NCBI GenBank assembly: GCA_029213265.1
Contig: JARGNG010000001.1
Span: 251,665-315,664 of the forward strand
DNA length: 64,000 nucleotides
Direction of reading: 5' to 3'
DNA from: Verrucomicrobiales bacterium
GTDB taxonomy: Bacteria; Verrucomicrobiota; Verrucomicrobiia; Verrucomicrobiales; DEV007
Numbering within the stretch: position 1 is the stretch's first letter; every line of letters begins with the position of its first letter. The notes under the pieces were generated by a model that made no database searches, was not told the origin of the DNA, and saw only the letters and a list, made by a program, of their open reading frames with translations. This document shows, piece by piece, positions 63,319 to 64,000 of this stretch. The position numbers and the translations under genes were made by a program.

Positions 63319-64000
63319 TCCGTCTCAAGGTCACAACGGCACGTCGTTCCGTCAGATGATTCTCCTGCAGTGGTTGCGCCGATGTAGGAAAAATGCCACA
63401 TCAGGGACAGGGCGGCCGTGGCGGCGAGAGTTCGTTTTGCGACGAGAAAGCCTTTCGCACCCAGTTTCTGATTCACCCAGCTGGACCCGATTTGGACGGC
63501 CCAGATGGCAGGAAGAGCGCCGAATCCGAATGCGAGCATGATTTCCGACCCGCGCACGGCTGATCCACTCGCAAGGGCAAGGGCGAGAATGGCGTAGAGC
63601 GGACCACAGGGCAGCATGGGAGTGGCCAGACCGATAATCGCGGCGCGAACGGGGGTCGCCATATTCAAGGTTCTCATTCGAATCTGCATGACCACTTTTC
63701 CGAGTCCGGGAATCGCGCCGAGTTTCTTATCGAGCCCGAATGTGATCGCTACCAAAAAGAGAATGAGCATCAGGGGAAGCCAAGGGACTCCCGACAGGGT
63801 GAATTCAAGTCCCAGTCTGCTCCCGAGGAAACCAAACAAGGCGCCGGCAGTGGCATATCCGACCAGTCGGCAAAAATGATAGATTCCCACGGAAGCGAGT
63901 GCGGGTCCCCGTCCGGCGATGCCGAGGCCGCAGGTCAGAAGTCCACACATTCCCGCGCAATGCAGGCTCGTGGCGAGTCCGGCAACAAACAGCCCTCCCA
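63315..64000 (-). CDS. Sulfite exporter TauE/SafE-like membrane protein (5' end beyond window)
   Basis: At least 228 residues; the N-terminus is cut by the window edge. Readable start FVAGLATSLHCAGMCGLLTCGLG is the conserved helix with the MCGG-type motif (H-C-x2-M-C-G). Further helices carry IYHFCRLVGYATAGALFGFLG, IGLATPMLPCGPLYAILALALASGS and IMLAFGFGALPAIWAVQIG. In many bacteria this protein stands beside ccoI and takes part in copper supply to cbb3 oxidase. ATGA overlap with the ATPase confirms the pair. Confidence 0.88.
   Translation of the reverse strand, partial: GGLFVAGLATSLHCAGMCGLLTCGLGIAGRGPALASVGIYHFCRLVGYATAGALFGFLGSRLGLEFTLSGVPWLPLMLILFLVAITFGLDKKLGAIPGLGKVVMQIRMRTLNMATPVRAAIIGLATPMLPCGPLYAILALALASGSAVRGSEIMLAFGFGALPAIWAVQIGSSWVNQKLGAKGFLVAKRTLAATAALSLMWHFSYIGATTAGESSDGTTCRCDLETE

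Overview
The window reads as a chromosomal segment of a Verrucomicrobiota bacterium. The inference rests on gene content. There is a DUF1501 protein next to a cytochrome-CXXCH/LamG/DUF1553 protein, the pair typical of Planctomycetes and Verrucomicrobia. A ThuA-domain lipoprotein, a Tat-exported Gfo/Idh/MocA oxidoreductase, many secreted hypothetical proteins, a fused SecDF in the order tgt-yajC-secDF, and the weakness of Shine-Dalgarno sequences before most starts fit the same group. I cannot name the genus. No rRNA, tRNA, CRISPR array, insertion sequence or prophage was seen.

Layout. 0.2-7.9 kb: an exported hydrolase, a ThuA lipoprotein, an orphan EboE-like protein, an azurin-like cupredoxin, and three receiver-domain proteins without DNA-binding output (one membrane-anchored, one carrying an H-box but no ATPase). 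8-14.4 kb: a TIGR01777 epimerase, two HAD phosphatases, aroD with a tiny membrane protein upstream, a Tat-exported oxidoreductase, a DUF218 protein, and a small BamE-like gene broken by an in-frame TGA. 14.5-15.6 kb: two tandem Hsp20 genes behind a near-consensus sigma-54 promoter with an upstream repeat pair. 15.8-21.6 kb: the most unusual block, made of a secreted protein, a GAF-HlyD fusion and a PqqD-like/M50 protease/HlyD fusion. 21.6-28 kb: a ZIP transporter interrupted by an early in-frame TAG just after its ATGA overlap with rarA, a small hypothetical gene, fusA, and a radical SAM enzyme.

28.2-34.1 kb: a hybrid histidine kinase with two receivers, rppH, an exported three-domain RidA protein and a MEKHLA protein. 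34.2-38.9 kb: DUF1501 and DUF1553 genes, probably one operon. 39-44.4 kb: secreted hypotheticals, an aldo/keto reductase, leuB, and overlapping pyrF-pyrE. 44.4-50.6 kb: a large beta-helix surface protein, then guaB-guaA (GMP synthesis). 51-55.4 kb: tgt, yajC and secDF. 55.7-59 kb: moeA, DAHP synthase, and a squalene/phytoene synthase. 59.2-64 kb: an RtcB-type RNA ligase, a copper P-type ATPase, and a TauE/SafE-like membrane protein cut by the window edge, the last two joined by an ATGA overlap.

Two families of short intergenic repeats run through the window: one built on an AACAGGGTT unit (often a hairpin), the other on CTGCGAGCGTGAGCGAGTCA. Most genes are housekeeping. The accessory interest lies in the M50/HlyD block, the sigma-54 heat-shock pair, the receiver proteins without output domains, and the two in-frame stops.
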